A program made the translations under genes and the position numbers. From NCBI RefSeq assembly GCF_014205135.1, contig NZ_JACHMY010000001.1, positions 6,138,001 to 6,202,000 of the forward strand: a stretch of DNA of 64,000 nucleotides, read 5' to 3'. Shown piece after piece: positions 1-8,880 of this stretch. This DNA comes from Kribbella italica. Lineage in GTDB: Bacteria; Actinomycetota; Actinomycetes; Propionibacteriales; Kribbellaceae. A model generated the notes under the pieces. The model saw only the letters and a program-made list of their open reading frames with translations. It did not search any database and was not told the origin of the DNA. How positions within the stretch are numbered: position 1 is the stretch's first letter; every line of letters begins with the position of its first letter.

Positions 1-952
1 CCTCGACCCCGTTGGCCGCGTGGAGCTTGTCGCCGGCGTTCCCCTCCGGCAGCGGTCCTTCGCCGTTCAGCTGCTTGAGCAGGAACTCCAGCTGCCACTC
101 CAGCGACGCGACCTTGGCCTCGTCGTTGTTGGTGGCCTCCATCGACGGGTTGATCATCTTGCCGGCCGGCGTCCACTGCACGATGCCCCAGCCGAGCTCG
201 CTGCCGCGGGCCGCGCTCGCGCTCGTCTCGACGCCGGGCGCCGTGTTCTGCAGGCGAGCCGGCTCGACGCTCGACTCGTGGATCATGTTGCCGACGATGC
301 CGGCGGCCTGCTCCTTGCTGAACCCGTTCGACGCGAAGAAGTTGAAGGCCTTCTCCTGGTTGTTGCCGCCGACCAGCGGGCCGCCGCCGCACCCGCAGCC
401 ACCGGACGACTCGGTGGTGTCCTCGCCGAGCTCGTCGGTCGGGTCCTGCGGCTGGAGGTCGCCGCCGCCGTTCTCGCCGCCGCGGATCCGCAGCTCGAAG
501 TGCAGGTGCTCGCCGTCCTCGCCCGGGTCCTCCTCGTCGCCCTCGCCGGACTTGCCGATCTCCTGGCCGCGGGTGACCTTGTCGCCGACCCGGACGCTCT
601 TGGACTCGAAGAACTGGTACCAGGTCTGCACCGCGTCGTCCTGGTGCTTGATCTTGATCCAGTCGCCGGCGGTGTCGATCACCTCGCCGTCCTCGGCGGC
701 CATCACCTTGCTGCCCTTGTCGACGTCGAAGTCGAGGCCGGTGTGCTTGGGGTCGCCGTCGTCCCAGCCCTCGGACGGCTCGTGCTCGTCGGTCGGCCAG
801 CCGAACGCCTTGCCGGCGCTCGTCGCCGGCGCGCACTCCGAGGCCTGCCCGATCGAGCCCATCGAGGTGAGCAGCATCGCCAGCACGATCAGCAGCGGGA
901 GGACCAGGACGAGCCCGACAGCGCTCAGCGCCGGCAGCGCTTTACCCTCCAT
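1..952 (-). CDS. M23 peptidase with phage-lysozyme domain (C-terminus cut by window edge)
   Basis: Reading the minus strand from an ATG at 952, preceded by GGAGGA, gives an open frame that runs off the left edge. A hydrophobic membrane anchor (about residues 5-30) is followed by a LytM/M23 zinc peptidase domain with the metal motifs HTGLDFD and HLHFE. Next come an acidic linker and a Gly/Cys-rich CGCGGG stretch. The last part resembles the phage-tail lysozyme fold (NFFASNGFSKEQAAGIVGNM). The protein therefore probably cuts peptidoglycan peptides and perhaps glycan at the membrane. This architecture is common in actinobacterial conjugative elements and phage-like loci, so an element may lie to the left; that is inference. 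The C-terminus is missing. Confidence 0.8.
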   Translation of the reverse strand, partial: MEGKALPALSAVGLVLVLPLLIVLAMLLTSMGSIGQASECAPATSAGKAFGWPTDEHEPSEGWDDGDPKHTGLDFDVDKGSKVMAAEDGEVIDTAGDWIKIKHQDDAVQTWYQFFESKSVRVGDKVTRGQEIGKSGEGDEEDPGEDGEHLHFELRIRGGENGGGDLQPQDPTDELGEDTTESSGGCGCGGGPLVGGNNQEKAFNFFASNGFSKEQAAGIVGNMIHESSVEPARLQNTAPGVETSASAARGSELGWGIVQWTPAGKMINPSMEATNNDEAKVASLEWQLEFLLKQLNGEGPLPEGNAGDKLHAANGVE

Positions 953-1122
953 CGCGTCCTCCTGGTCGATCAGCGGCTCTCCGGGCGGAGAGTGGGCGGC
1001 CGTCGTTCGCCTGGGAACAGACTGCCCGAAAAGGGGCTCATCATGCCGGGAGTTGTCCACAGGTCGGGTCCCGGACGGGTGCCGCGCGCGACAACGGCCC
1101 CTGACTGGACGAGAATCCTCCC

Positions 1123-1791
1123 ATGTACGAACGGCTGCGGGTAGATCGCTCGACCACGGTGGACCGGGTCGTGGACGCGCTCCGGGCCGCTCTCTTCGCC
1201 GGTGACCTCGAACCGGGGACCCCGCTGCGCGAGCAGCCGCTGGCGGAGGCGCTCGGCGTCGCCCGCAGCACGGTCCGCGAGGCGATGACGATGCTGGTCA
1301 CCGAGGGCCTGGCGGTCCGCGAGCCGAACAAGGGCGTCAGCGTCGCGATCCTGCACCCGGCCGCGGTCGCCGACATCTGCCGGGCGCGGTTCGTGCTGGA
1401 GTCGGCCGGCATCAAGGCCTGGTACGACGCCGAGGAGTCCGCCCGGGAGCAGGTCCGGGTGGCGATGCGGGAATTCGCCGCGACGGCCAAGGACGGCGCG
1501 GACCCGGAGGCGATGACGGAGACGCATCTGGCGATCCACCGCAGCCTGGTCGCGCTGACCGGGAGCGAGCGGCTGATCGCCACGGCCGACTCGATCACGG
1601 GCGAGGCCAGGCTGGCGCTGGCTCGGGTGGACGCGCTCCGGCAGGACGCGAAGCAGCAGGTCGCGTCCCACCGGAAGCTGATCCGGCTGCTGGAAAAGGG
1701 TGAGCTCGACGAGTGCGTCGAGGAGCTGCGGAGACATCTGGCGGGGGCCGAGGAGTCTCTGCTGGAAGCCATCGCGATCCCGCACAGCTGA
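1123..1791 (+). CDS. GntR-family (FCD) transcriptional regulator
   Basis: 222 aa. The N-terminal winged helix-turn-helix spans about residues 10-75 (PLREQPLAEALGVARSTVRE). The C-terminal helical FCD ligand domain spans about 85-215 and contains metal-ligand-type Asp and His residues (DICRARF, HLAIHRSLV). Such proteins are usually repressors released by a small organic acid or sugar acid. The gene stands alone, ends flush against the stop of the convergent glycosidase-like gene (TGA at 1789-1791, the other stop at 1792), and has no terminator between them. Its target is not evident; the neighbouring operon has its own GntR gene. The start has only a weak ribosome site, CCTCCC aside, so a leaderless mRNA is possible. 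Confidence 0.85.
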   Translation: MYERLRVDRSTTVDRVVDALRAALFAGDLEPGTPLREQPLAEALGVARSTVREAMTMLVTEGLAVREPNKGVSVAILHPAAVADICRARFVLESAGIKAWYDAEESAREQVRVAMREFAATAKDGADPEAMTETHLAIHRSLVALTGSERLIATADSITGEARLALARVDALRQDAKQQVASHRKLIRLLEKGELDECVEELRRHLAGAEESLLEAIAIPHS

Positions 1792-3855
1792 TCACTGCAC
1801 AGCAGTCACCCCATCAGCAGTGACGTCGTAGGTGGACGCCCCGATGCGCAGGCCCAGCAGGCGAGCGTCGGGGTCGAGCGTGCTCAGCTGGGGGTTCGCG
1901 GCGACAGTGCCGTCGAGGCCGACCTGCAGACCGAACACGCCCTCGAGGATCAGGCTCACCCAGGAGCCGGACGACGAGCAGGACCAGTCGATCAGGTACG
2001 GGAACTGCGGCGGCGACTTCCGGGCTCCGCCGGCCATCGCCGGGACAGCCTCCTCGACGAAGTGGGCCTGGCCGCACGGTCCCTGGTTCGCCGTCTTCGC
2101 CAGACCCGGTAGCCAGTCCAGTGCGACGTCACCGCGGCCCAGGGCGAACAGCGCCCGCCCGGCGTCCGCGGGCCACGCCGGGTACGCGCCGTTCCACTGG
2201 TGGTCGGGCCGCAGGCTGAACGCGGCGTCCGCGTCGTACGGCGACAGCGCCCGCATCCAGGTCGGCGTCTGCAGCTCCCGCTGGAAGAACTCGACCATCT
2301 CGGCGCGCTGCGTCTCGGACAGGTCGTCCGCCATCGTCGTACCGACGATGTTGAAGTCGTAGCAGTGCCGCACCGGGAACAGCGTCCCGTCCGGCTGGCG
2401 GGCGTGCCAGAAGCCGGCGCCCTCGATGTACAGCTCGTTGACGTGACCGGCCTGCTCGTCCGCCTCCTTGCGCAGCAGTTCGGCCCGGTCGACGTCACCG
2501 CCGCGCTCGACGACCTCAGCAGCCACCCGCAGGCACCAGACGTTCGCCGCGTTGAAGCTGGCCACCTCGTGGACGTAGCTGCTGACGCACTCCATCAGGT
2601 TGTCGATGCCGCCGTAGTCCGCGAGCGCGTGGTCCTTGCGCAGCCCGCGCCACGCCGTCGCCCAGTCGTGCAGGTGCTCCGCGACGGGCTTGCGCGCGGT
2701 CTCCCGGCCGACCGGTGCCGCGAGGAAGTCGCCGTCCCCGGTGAACCTGACGTAGTCCCGTACCAGCCGCGTCATCGCGAAGTCGTTGACCGAGTACCAG
2801 TAGCCGACCGGTCCGCCGGTGAGCCACTCGGTCCCGAAGTGCGCGTGGGTGTCGAGGTCGATCCAGTGCTCGATGTGGCGCCGCATCGGCGCGGGGTCGA
2901 GCAGCGCGTGGGTCAGCGAGGAGAGGCTGTAGTCCCAGATGAACGTCGTGGTCTGCCAGTACCGCGGCATCAACGTGTCGTAGGTCCGGCCCAACACGCT
3001 CGCCGGGTTGTCCCGCCGGAACCAGATCACCCCGAGCACGCCCCACCAGTACAGCTTGCGCAGCGCCTCGTTGGACGTCTCCAGCACCGGCAGCGACCCG
3101 CTGAACCCATCACCGTCCGGGTCGAACGCGTCAGCCAGCGCCTGGTCCCACAGCTGCTCGGCTGCCACCAGGACACCGGGTACGTCGGCCACGCAGGCGT
3201 CGTAGTGCTCGCCCGCCTCCTCCAGCGTCCCGGCGAGGACGTGGACGTACCCGAGCCGAGCCCGCCCCGAAGCATCGAGCGTGAGCGTCGTCTCGACGAG
3301 AGACTGCCCACGGACCTCCCCCGGTCCGTCGAGCCCCTGCAGGCTCACCGCGGACGCCGACTCACCGGTCCCCACCAGGGCGACGCGCCCGTCGGCCGCG
3401 GCGAGATTGTTCGGCTCCGACGGCGGCTCTGGTCGCAGCCAGCCGGTGGGCGAGCGGGTCGCCGTACTGGCCAGCGCCAACCCGATCCGCACCTCACGGC
3501 CGGGCGTCCCCTCGACCTCCAGCTGTACGACGACCGCCGGGCGTCCCGGCGCACACGCCGTCGTAGTCCGCAGCGACAGCGCATCGACCGTCGTCGAGCG
3601 GACCACACGGTCCGGCTGCCAGACGACCTCGACCTCACCGCCGTACGAGCGGGCCAGCCGGCCGTCGACGTACAGCTGGCCGGTGATGCAGTCGCCGTGC
3701 GAGTACGGCGGGAAGTTCACACTCCGCACGGCGAACACGTCCAGGTCGACCTGTGCCGTGCCGAGGAAGTTGGTCAGCCCGGGCGGGTTGAACATGTCGT
3801 CGTAGGTGTGGGTGAGGACGTCGCTGGAGAGATCGACGGAGCGCGGGATGGTCAT
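1792..3855 (-). CDS. six-hairpin glycosidase-like protein
   Basis: 687 aa from an ATG at 3855 that overlaps the upstream stop (ATGA); a longer frame to 4236 is only the shadow of the dehydratase gene. The N-terminal third (to about residue 230) is beta-rich. The rest resembles (alpha/alpha)6 barrel glycoside hydrolases of the trehalase/glucoamylase/MGH type, with many aromatic and acidic segments (TTTFIWDYSLSSL, GTEWLTGGPVGYWYSVND, FNAANVWCLRV). There is no signal peptide, so it should act in the cytoplasm on an imported oligosaccharide or glycoside. It is the last gene of the eight-gene ABC operon. The exact substrate and catalytic acid/base cannot be assigned from the sequence alone. Confidence 0.72.
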   Translation of the reverse strand: MTIPRSVDLSSDVLTHTYDDMFNPPGLTNFLGTAQVDLDVFAVRSVNFPPYSHGDCITGQLYVDGRLARSYGGEVEVVWQPDRVVRSTTVDALSLRTTTACAPGRPAVVVQLEVEGTPGREVRIGLALASTATRSPTGWLRPEPPSEPNNLAAADGRVALVGTGESASAVSLQGLDGPGEVRGQSLVETTLTLDASGRARLGYVHVLAGTLEEAGEHYDACVADVPGVLVAAEQLWDQALADAFDPDGDGFSGSLPVLETSNEALRKLYWWGVLGVIWFRRDNPASVLGRTYDTLMPRYWQTTTFIWDYSLSSLTHALLDPAPMRRHIEHWIDLDTHAHFGTEWLTGGPVGYWYSVNDFAMTRLVRDYVRFTGDGDFLAAPVGRETARKPVAEHLHDWATAWRGLRKDHALADYGGIDNLMECVSSYVHEVASFNAANVWCLRVAAEVVERGGDVDRAELLRKEADEQAGHVNELYIEGAGFWHARQPDGTLFPVRHCYDFNIVGTTMADDLSETQRAEMVEFFQRELQTPTWMRALSPYDADAAFSLRPDHQWNGAYPAWPADAGRALFALGRGDVALDWLPGLAKTANQGPCGQAHFVEEAVPAMAGGARKSPPQFPYLIDWSCSSSGSWVSLILEGVFGLQVGLDGTVAANPQLSTLDPDARLLGLRIGASTYDVTADGVTAVQ

Positions 3856-5072
3856 ACGGGAGCCCAATCGGTGTTCGGGAGCAGGGGGTACCAGTCCGGG
3901 CGGGCCGGGTCGCGGTCGTACGGGTAGGGGCCGAGCTCGCGGAACAGCTCGGCGTACTCGGCGAGCTTGTCCCGGTCGAGCTCGACGCCCAGACCCGGGC
4001 CGTCCGGTACGGCGATCGCGCCGTCGACGTACGGAAGCTTGCCTCCGGCAATGACATCGTCCCGCAGGTGGTGGTAGTGCGCGTCGGCGGCGAAAGCCAG
4101 GTTCGGTACGACGGCGCCGAGCTGCAGCATGGTGGACAGTTGGATCCCCAGCTCGCCCGAGGAGTGCACGGCCACGCCGAGCTGGAAGGTCTCGCAGACG
4201 CCGGCGGCCTTCACGCACGGGCGGATGCCGCCCCAAAAGGTGGTGTCGAGCAGGATCACGTCGACCGCGGGGTCGCGGACGTTCGCGGCGAGCTGCTCGA
4301 AGTTCACCACCACGGTGTTGGTGGCCAGCGGGATCGGCGTCTTGTCGCGGACCCGGCGCATCCCGTTCATGCCCCAGGTCGGGTCCTCCAGGTAGTCGTT
4401 GTCGAGGTCCTCGATCCCGCGGGCGAAGCGGATCGCCTCCTCGACGCTGAAGGCGCCGTTCGGGTCGAACCGGACGCGGTGCCCGGGGAACGCCTCGGCC
4501 AGCGCCCGGAAACAGTCGCGTTCGTAGTCCGGCGGGAAGACGCCACCCTTCAGCTTGTGCACGCCGAACCCGTGCTCGTCGACCAGCGCCCGGGCGTGCT
4601 CCACCAGCTGCTCGGGCGTCCTGATCTCGCCGCTGCCGTCCTCGGCCGGGTGCCGGAAGAACAGGTAGCTGGCGAACGGCACCCGGTCCCGGACCTTGCC
4701 GCCGAGCAGCTCGTGCACCGGTACGCCGAGCGCGCGGCCCTGCAGGTCGAGGCAGGCGAACTCGATCGCGGCGAGCAGCTGGGTGCGGTTGTTGTAGAGG
4801 CTCGCGGTCGGGTTCGCCAGCATCCAGCGCAACGCCTCGGTGCGCGCCGGGTCGTGCCCGAGCAGGTACGGCTTCAGCCCGGCGACCGCGGCCTCGGCGC
4901 TCTGGCCGCCGCCGCCCATCTCGCCGAGGCCGATCAGGCCGTTGTCGGCCTCGACCTCGACCACCGTGCGGACGAACCGTCCCCAGTGCGCGCCGTTGCT
5001 GTGCCGCAACGGCGCCTCCAGCGGCACCGTCACCGTGGTCGCCCGGACGTCGACGATCTTCAGCCCGCTCAC
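3852..5072 (-). CDS. glucarate dehydratase-like enolase-superfamily enzyme
   Basis: 406 aa from a GTG at 5072 (GTGA overlap with the SDR stop). The lid domain covers residues 1-125 and the TIM barrel the remainder. Residues expected for the glucarate dehydratase subgroup are visible: K173-x-K175 (HKLKGG), D203 and N205 (FDPNGAF), E229 (LEDP), N252 (LATNT) and H303 (VAVHSSGE). Members dehydrate aldarates or aldonates to 2-keto-3-deoxy sugar acids using Mg2+. With the adjacent SDR and ABC importer it most likely handles a hexuronic, aldaric or aldonic acid made from the imported sugar. Glucarate itself is not proven: an aldolase for 5-keto-4-deoxyglucarate is absent from this operon. Confidence 0.84.
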   Translation of the reverse strand: MSGLKIVDVRATTVTVPLEAPLRHSNGAHWGRFVRTVVEVEADNGLIGLGEMGGGGQSAEAAVAGLKPYLLGHDPARTEALRWMLANPTASLYNNRTQLLAAIEFACLDLQGRALGVPVHELLGGKVRDRVPFASYLFFRHPAEDGSGEIRTPEQLVEHARALVDEHGFGVHKLKGGVFPPDYERDCFRALAEAFPGHRVRFDPNGAFSVEEAIRFARGIEDLDNDYLEDPTWGMNGMRRVRDKTPIPLATNTVVVNFEQLAANVRDPAVDVILLDTTFWGGIRPCVKAAGVCETFQLGVAVHSSGELGIQLSTMLQLGAVVPNLAFAADAHYHHLRDDVIAGGKLPYVDGAIAVPDGPGLGVELDRDKLAEYAELFRELGPYPYDRDPARPDWYPLLPNTDWAPV

Positions 5073-5863
5073 TTGGCCTCCTCCGGCAGTACGACGGCCA
5101 GCCCGGCGGTCAGCCCGCCGTCGACCTTCACGTCGGCCCCGGTCACGAACGCCGCCGGCGGGGAGGTCAGGAAATGGATGACGTCGGCAACTTCCTGCGG
5201 CGTCGCCACCCGGCCGAGCGGGTGCGAGCGGCCCCACTCGGCAACGACCTCGTCGGTCGACCGGCCGCCGCCGAACTCCGCGGCCGAGGTCCGCAGCATC
5301 GGGGTGTCCACCGAGCCCGGGCAGACCGCGTTGACCCGGATGCCGTCGGCCGCGTGGTCCACGGCCATCGCCCGGACCAGCGAGAGCAGGGCGCCCTTGC
5401 CCATCGCGTACGCCGCGACGCCGTGCTGCGCGGCGTACGCCTGGACGGAGGCGACGACGACGACACTGCCGCCGCGGGACAGCAACGGGACGAACGCCTG
5501 GCAGGCGAAGAAGACCCCGCCGACGTTGACCGCCATCACCTCGTCGTACACCTGGTACGACGTGTCCGTGACGGTGCCGTAGCGCTGGACGCCGGCCGCG
5601 CAGACGAGCGCGGACAGGCTGTCGTCGCCGAGCGCCGCCGCGACCTGCCGCGCTGCGCCCGCGAGCGCGTCGCGGTCCCCCACGTCGACGACCAGTGGGA
5701 CAACCTGCCCACCGAGCTCGGTCGCCAGCGCCGCCAGGGCATCGGCGTCCCGGTCCAGGGCGAAGACCCGGGCCCCGGCCTGGACGAAGCGCTCGACCGC
5801 GCCCCGGCCGATCCCGGCGGCACCACCGGTGACCACGACGGTGCGAAGCGGTTCCTGTGACAT
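5069..5863 (-). CDS. SDR-family NAD(P)-dependent oxidoreductase
   Basis: 264 aa classical short-chain dehydrogenase. The Rossmann glycine motif TGGAAGIG begins at residue 12. D37 at the end of beta-2 suggests NAD+ preference. N113, S139, Y152 and K156 (YAMGK) form the active site, and the PG motif follows (CPGSVDTPM). It probably oxidises a hydroxyl of the sugar or sugar acid imported by the ABC system next door, feeding the downstream dehydratase. The gene begins 16 bp after the permease stop and overlaps the dehydratase start by 4 bp, so the two are translationally coupled. An AGGATCTCC-type ribosome site precedes the ATG. Confidence 0.9.
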   Translation of the reverse strand: MSQEPLRTVVVTGGAAGIGRGAVERFVQAGARVFALDRDADALAALATELGGQVVPLVVDVGDRDALAGAARQVAAALGDDSLSALVCAAGVQRYGTVTDTSYQVYDEVMAVNVGGVFFACQAFVPLLSRGGSVVVVASVQAYAAQHGVAAYAMGKGALLSLVRAMAVDHAADGIRVNAVCPGSVDTPMLRTSAAEFGGGRSTDEVVAEWGRSHPLGRVATPQEVADVIHFLTSPPAAFVTGADVKVDGGLTAGLAVVLPEEAK

Positions 5864-5878
5864 GGAGATCCTCCGAGA

Positions 5879-6703
5879 TCAGAACTGCCCGAGGGCCAGG
5901 CCCCGGGAGAAGAAGCGTTGGGCGGCCAGGAAGAGCACGACCGTCGGCAGCGACACCAGCAGGCCGCCGGCCAGCACGGTGGGCAGCGCGGCGCCGCCGT
6001 ACGTGCTCTGCAGGCCGGTCAGGGCCGGCATGATCGGCCGGACCGAGTCGGACTGGCTCAGCGTCAGGCCGAGCAGCAGGTCGTTCCAGACGAACGTCGC
6101 CTGCAGGATGAAGATCGCGGCCAGCGCGCTGCCGGCCATCGGCAGGTAGATGCTGCGGAAGATCCGGAACAGGCTGCCGCCGTCGACGATCGCGGCCTCG
6201 AACACGCTGCGCGCGATCCCGGTGAAGAAGTTGCGCATCACGAAGGCCGAGAACGGCACGCTGATCGCGGTGTAGACGACGACCATGCCGAGCCTGGTGT
6301 CGTACAGGCCGGAGCTGGCGTAGCCGGAGAACAGCGGCATCAGCACCATCTGCAGCGGGAAGATCGTGCCGCCGAAGATGAACACGAACCACAGGAACCC
6401 GCGCCGGAGCCGCAGGACGACGATCGCGTACCCGGCGGCCGCGCCGATCAGGACGGCGAGCACCGGCGCTACGACGCTGTAGAGCGTGGTCGCCAGCACC
6501 GTGCCACCGAGCGCGGCCTTGTCCCAGGCGTCGGCGAAGTTCGCGAACAGCGAGAACCCGTCCGGCTTCCAGACGGTGGCGGCGTTGTACCCGTCGACCG
6601 GTTTGGCCGCGTTCACGACCAGCAGGTAGACCGGCAGCAGCCAGATCAGCCCGAGGACGGCGAGCAGCACCGTGCGGACCGAGCCCGAGGAGGTGTTCTT
6701 CAT
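5879..6703 (-). CDS. carbohydrate ABC transporter permease (MalG type)
   Basis: 274 aa with six predicted membrane helices. The conserved EAA loop is visible (EAAIVDGGSLFRIFRSIYLP, glycine and proline in the expected places), which docks on the shared ATPase. The chosen ATG at 6703 overlaps the stop of the preceding permease (ATGA); the much longer frame upstream is a shadow. It forms the channel with the MalF-type partner and receives sugar from the lipoprotein at 7584. No ATPase gene lies in the operon. This is common in actinobacteria, where one MsiK ATPase encoded elsewhere serves many importers; that link is inference. Confidence 0.92.
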   Translation of the reverse strand: MKNTSSGSVRTVLLAVLGLIWLLPVYLLVVNAAKPVDGYNAATVWKPDGFSLFANFADAWDKAALGGTVLATTLYSVVAPVLAVLIGAAAGYAIVVLRLRRGFLWFVFIFGGTIFPLQMVLMPLFSGYASSGLYDTRLGMVVVYTAISVPFSAFVMRNFFTGIARSVFEAAIVDGGSLFRIFRSIYLPMAGSALAAIFILQATFVWNDLLLGLTLSQSDSVRPIMPALTGLQSTYGGAALPTVLAGGLLVSLPTVVLFLAAQRFFSRGLALGQF

Positions 6704-7587
6704 CGTGAGTCCCCGTCCGCGAGCTGATAGCGCAGGTAGAGCACCGACGCGGCGAAGGTGACCAGGCTGAGGAACAGCGCGATCGCCGCGCCCTGGCCGT
6801 AGTCGTTGAGCACGAAGGTCTCCTTGTACATCGACAGCGCGAGCGTCTCCGACGACGTACCGGGTCCGCCCTGCGTCATCACCCAGACCACGTCGAAGGT
6901 CTTCAGGCTGCCGACGATGGACAGCCCGATCACGACGGTGGTGATCGGCCGCAGCTGCGGCCACAGGTGGTGGGCGAACAACCGGAACCCCTCGGCGCCG
7001 TCGAGCCGGGCGGCCTCCAGCGGCTCGGCCGGGATGGACTGCAGGCCGACCACGAACAGCAGCGCGTTCACGCCGGCCGCCTGCCAGGTGACCGCCACGA
7101 TCATCATCAGCGTGTTGCCCGGACCGGCCTGCAACCAGCCCGTACTCGCGCCGGGCAGCCCGAAGAAGCCGAGCGCCTGCCCGAGCGCGCCGTCCGGCTG
7201 CAGCACGAAGCCCCAGATGACGCCGACCGCCACACCGGAGATCGCGTACGGCAGCAGGAACGGCAGCCGCAGCCAGGTGCCCCAGCGGTGCCCGTACGTC
7301 AGCACCGCGATCACCAGGCCGAGCGCGACCGGCAGCGTGACCATCCCGACCACCCACAGCAGCGTGTTGGTCAGCGCCCCGATCAGGTCGGGGTCGCTGA
7401 ACATCGCCTTGTAGTTGGTCAGTCCGGACCACACCGGTGACTCGAGTCCGTCGTAGTCGGTGAAGCTGACGTACGTCGTCCAGAGGAACGGCACGTACAG
7501 CAGCAGCGCGACGACGCCGACGGCCGGCAGTCCGAACAGGGGCGCTGCCCGACCACCAGTACGGGCGTCGCGGACAGCCGAGCTCAC
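6700..7587 (-). CDS. carbohydrate ABC transporter permease (MalF type)
   Basis: 295 aa with six membrane helices and the EAA loop EAARLDGAEGFRLFAHHLWP. It begins with GTG at 7587, overlapping the stop of the solute-binding protein gene (GTGA), and its own stop overlaps the start of the MalG-type gene. These couplings indicate a stoichiometric transporter. The first 25 residues are hydrophilic, typical for the family. It partners with the gene at 5879 in the cytoplasmic membrane. The family is CUT1, which takes up oligosaccharides, glycosides or polyols rather than single simple sugars. Confidence 0.92.
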   Translation of the reverse strand: MSSAVRDARTGGRAAPLFGLPAVGVVALLLYVPFLWTTYVSFTDYDGLESPVWSGLTNYKAMFSDPDLIGALTNTLLWVVGMVTLPVALGLVIAVLTYGHRWGTWLRLPFLLPYAISGVAVGVIWGFVLQPDGALGQALGFFGLPGASTGWLQAGPGNTLMMIVAVTWQAAGVNALLFVVGLQSIPAEPLEAARLDGAEGFRLFAHHLWPQLRPITTVVIGLSIVGSLKTFDVVWVMTQGGPGTSSETLALSMYKETFVLNDYGQGAAIALFLSLVTFAASVLYLRYQLADGDSR

Positions 7588-8867
7588 TTCTGCTTGGCCC
7601 AGTACTCGTCCGCCTCGGCCTGGATCTTCTGCAGGCCCGGCATCGGGTCACCCGGCTTGGTGACGAACGCTCCGAACACTTCCAGCGCCTTGGTCGCGAC
7701 CGGGACCGGCGTCGCCTCGAACCAGCGGTTGATCAGCCGGTAGCCCTCGCCGCCGACGTCCTTGTTCAGGCTCGCCAGGCTCGGGTCCTTGACCTCGGCC
7801 TTCGGGTTGAAGGACAGGTCGCCACGGGCGTTCGCCCAGGCCGTCTGCGCCTGCGGGCTGACCCACCAGTCGTTCCACTTGGTCACCGTCGAGCTGTGCT
7901 CGCCCTTGGCGGCCGAGCAGACCGGGCCGGTCTCGAAGATCATCGAGGTCTTCGGCAGCGCGGCGTTCACGTTCGGGATGACGAAGAAGTCGTAGTCGGT
8001 GCCGGCCTTCATCTTCAGCGTGTTCAGCGAGCCGCTGAACCAGGTGCCGAAGTTGATCATGCCGACGTCGCCGTTCTTCAGCTGGCTCTGCGGCTCGGTC
8101 TTCGACCCCGGGTCGCTGAACAGGCCGGCCTCGATCATCTTCTTCCAGTCGTTCATCACCTCGACCACGCCCGGGTCGGTGTACTTGGCCTTGCCGGTCG
8201 CGAGCGCGTCGTACAGGTCCGGGTCCTTACCGGCCAGCAGCGTCTCGAACCAGACGAAGCTGAACAGGATGTTGGTCTGGTAGAACGGCTTCACCCCGGC
8301 CGCCTTCACCTTGTCGGCGACGGCGAGCAGCTCCGGCCAGGTCTTCGGCGTCGCGGTGATCCCGGCCTTCTTGAAGACGGCCTTGTTGTAGTACATCACC
8401 CAGTAGCCGGCGTTCAGGGGGACGCAGTACTGCTTGTCGTCGTAGGTGAAGTACGGCTTGAGCGCCGCCGGGATGTTGCCATCAGCAACCGCCTTGGTCC
8501 ACTGGTCGGTGGTCTCGGCGACCAGGTTCTGGTCGACCAGGTCCTCCAGCTCCTTGCCGGTGTGCCAGGTGAACAGGTCCGCCTTCTCCTTGGTCCGGAA
8601 CGACGACCTGATGAACGCGGTGTAGGCGTTGGAGTCGGAGTACCCGACCGGCTCGATGCCGACCCCGGCGTCCTTCTTGCTCGCGGCGCCGACCTGGACG
8701 AAGGCGTCCTTCCAGCCGCCCTTGTCGTTGTAGAACTTCAGCGAGTCGACGGGCTTGTCCTCGCCCTTCGCGGCCGGGGAACCACCACCGCCGCAGGCGG
8801 ACAGGGCGAGCGCGCCGGCCACCGCGAGTGCGGTGAGCGCGGTGCGGCGATTGGCGAAGCGTGACAT
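7584..8867 (-). CDS. extracellular sugar-binding lipoprotein of CUT1 ABC importer
   Basis: 427 aa from an ATG at 8867. A lipoprotein signal peptide ends in the lipobox ALSAC with Cys25 as the lipidated residue, followed by a Gly/Ser linker. The mature part has the periplasmic-binding fold of family 1 solute-binding proteins (GDVGMINFGTWFSGSL, KADLFTWHTGKELEDLV). It captures the sugar outside the membrane and presents it to the two permeases that follow. A longer frame reaching 9053 overlaps the regulator gene and is not credible. The ribosome site is GAGAGAGGTCGACCC-like, about 9 bp before the start. Confidence 0.92.
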   Translation of the reverse strand: MSRFANRRTALTALAVAGALALSACGGGGSPAAKGEDKPVDSLKFYNDKGGWKDAFVQVGAASKKDAGVGIEPVGYSDSNAYTAFIRSSFRTKEKADLFTWHTGKELEDLVDQNLVAETTDQWTKAVADGNIPAALKPYFTYDDKQYCVPLNAGYWVMYYNKAVFKKAGITATPKTWPELLAVADKVKAAGVKPFYQTNILFSFVWFETLLAGKDPDLYDALATGKAKYTDPGVVEVMNDWKKMIEAGLFSDPGSKTEPQSQLKNGDVGMINFGTWFSGSLNTLKMKAGTDYDFFVIPNVNAALPKTSMIFETGPVCSAAKGEHSSTVTKWNDWWVSPQAQTAWANARGDLSFNPKAEVKDPSLASLNKDVGGEGYRLINRWFEATPVPVATKALEVFGAFVTKPGDPMPGLQKIQAEADEYWAKQK

Positions 8868-8880
8868 GGGTCGACCTCTC

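Noticed and set aside
12..1205. Plus-strand open frames of 397 and 374 codons at the left end
   Set aside because: They are opposite to the M23 gene; their Arg/Pro/Ser composition and lack of any motif show they are shadows.
3852..4236. N-terminal extensions of several genes (also at 29116, 38321, 41870, 47582 and 48314)
   Set aside because: They overlap upstream coding sequence or lack a ribosome site, and the resulting residues are not gene-like. Starts at 4-bp overlaps or good boxes are preferred.
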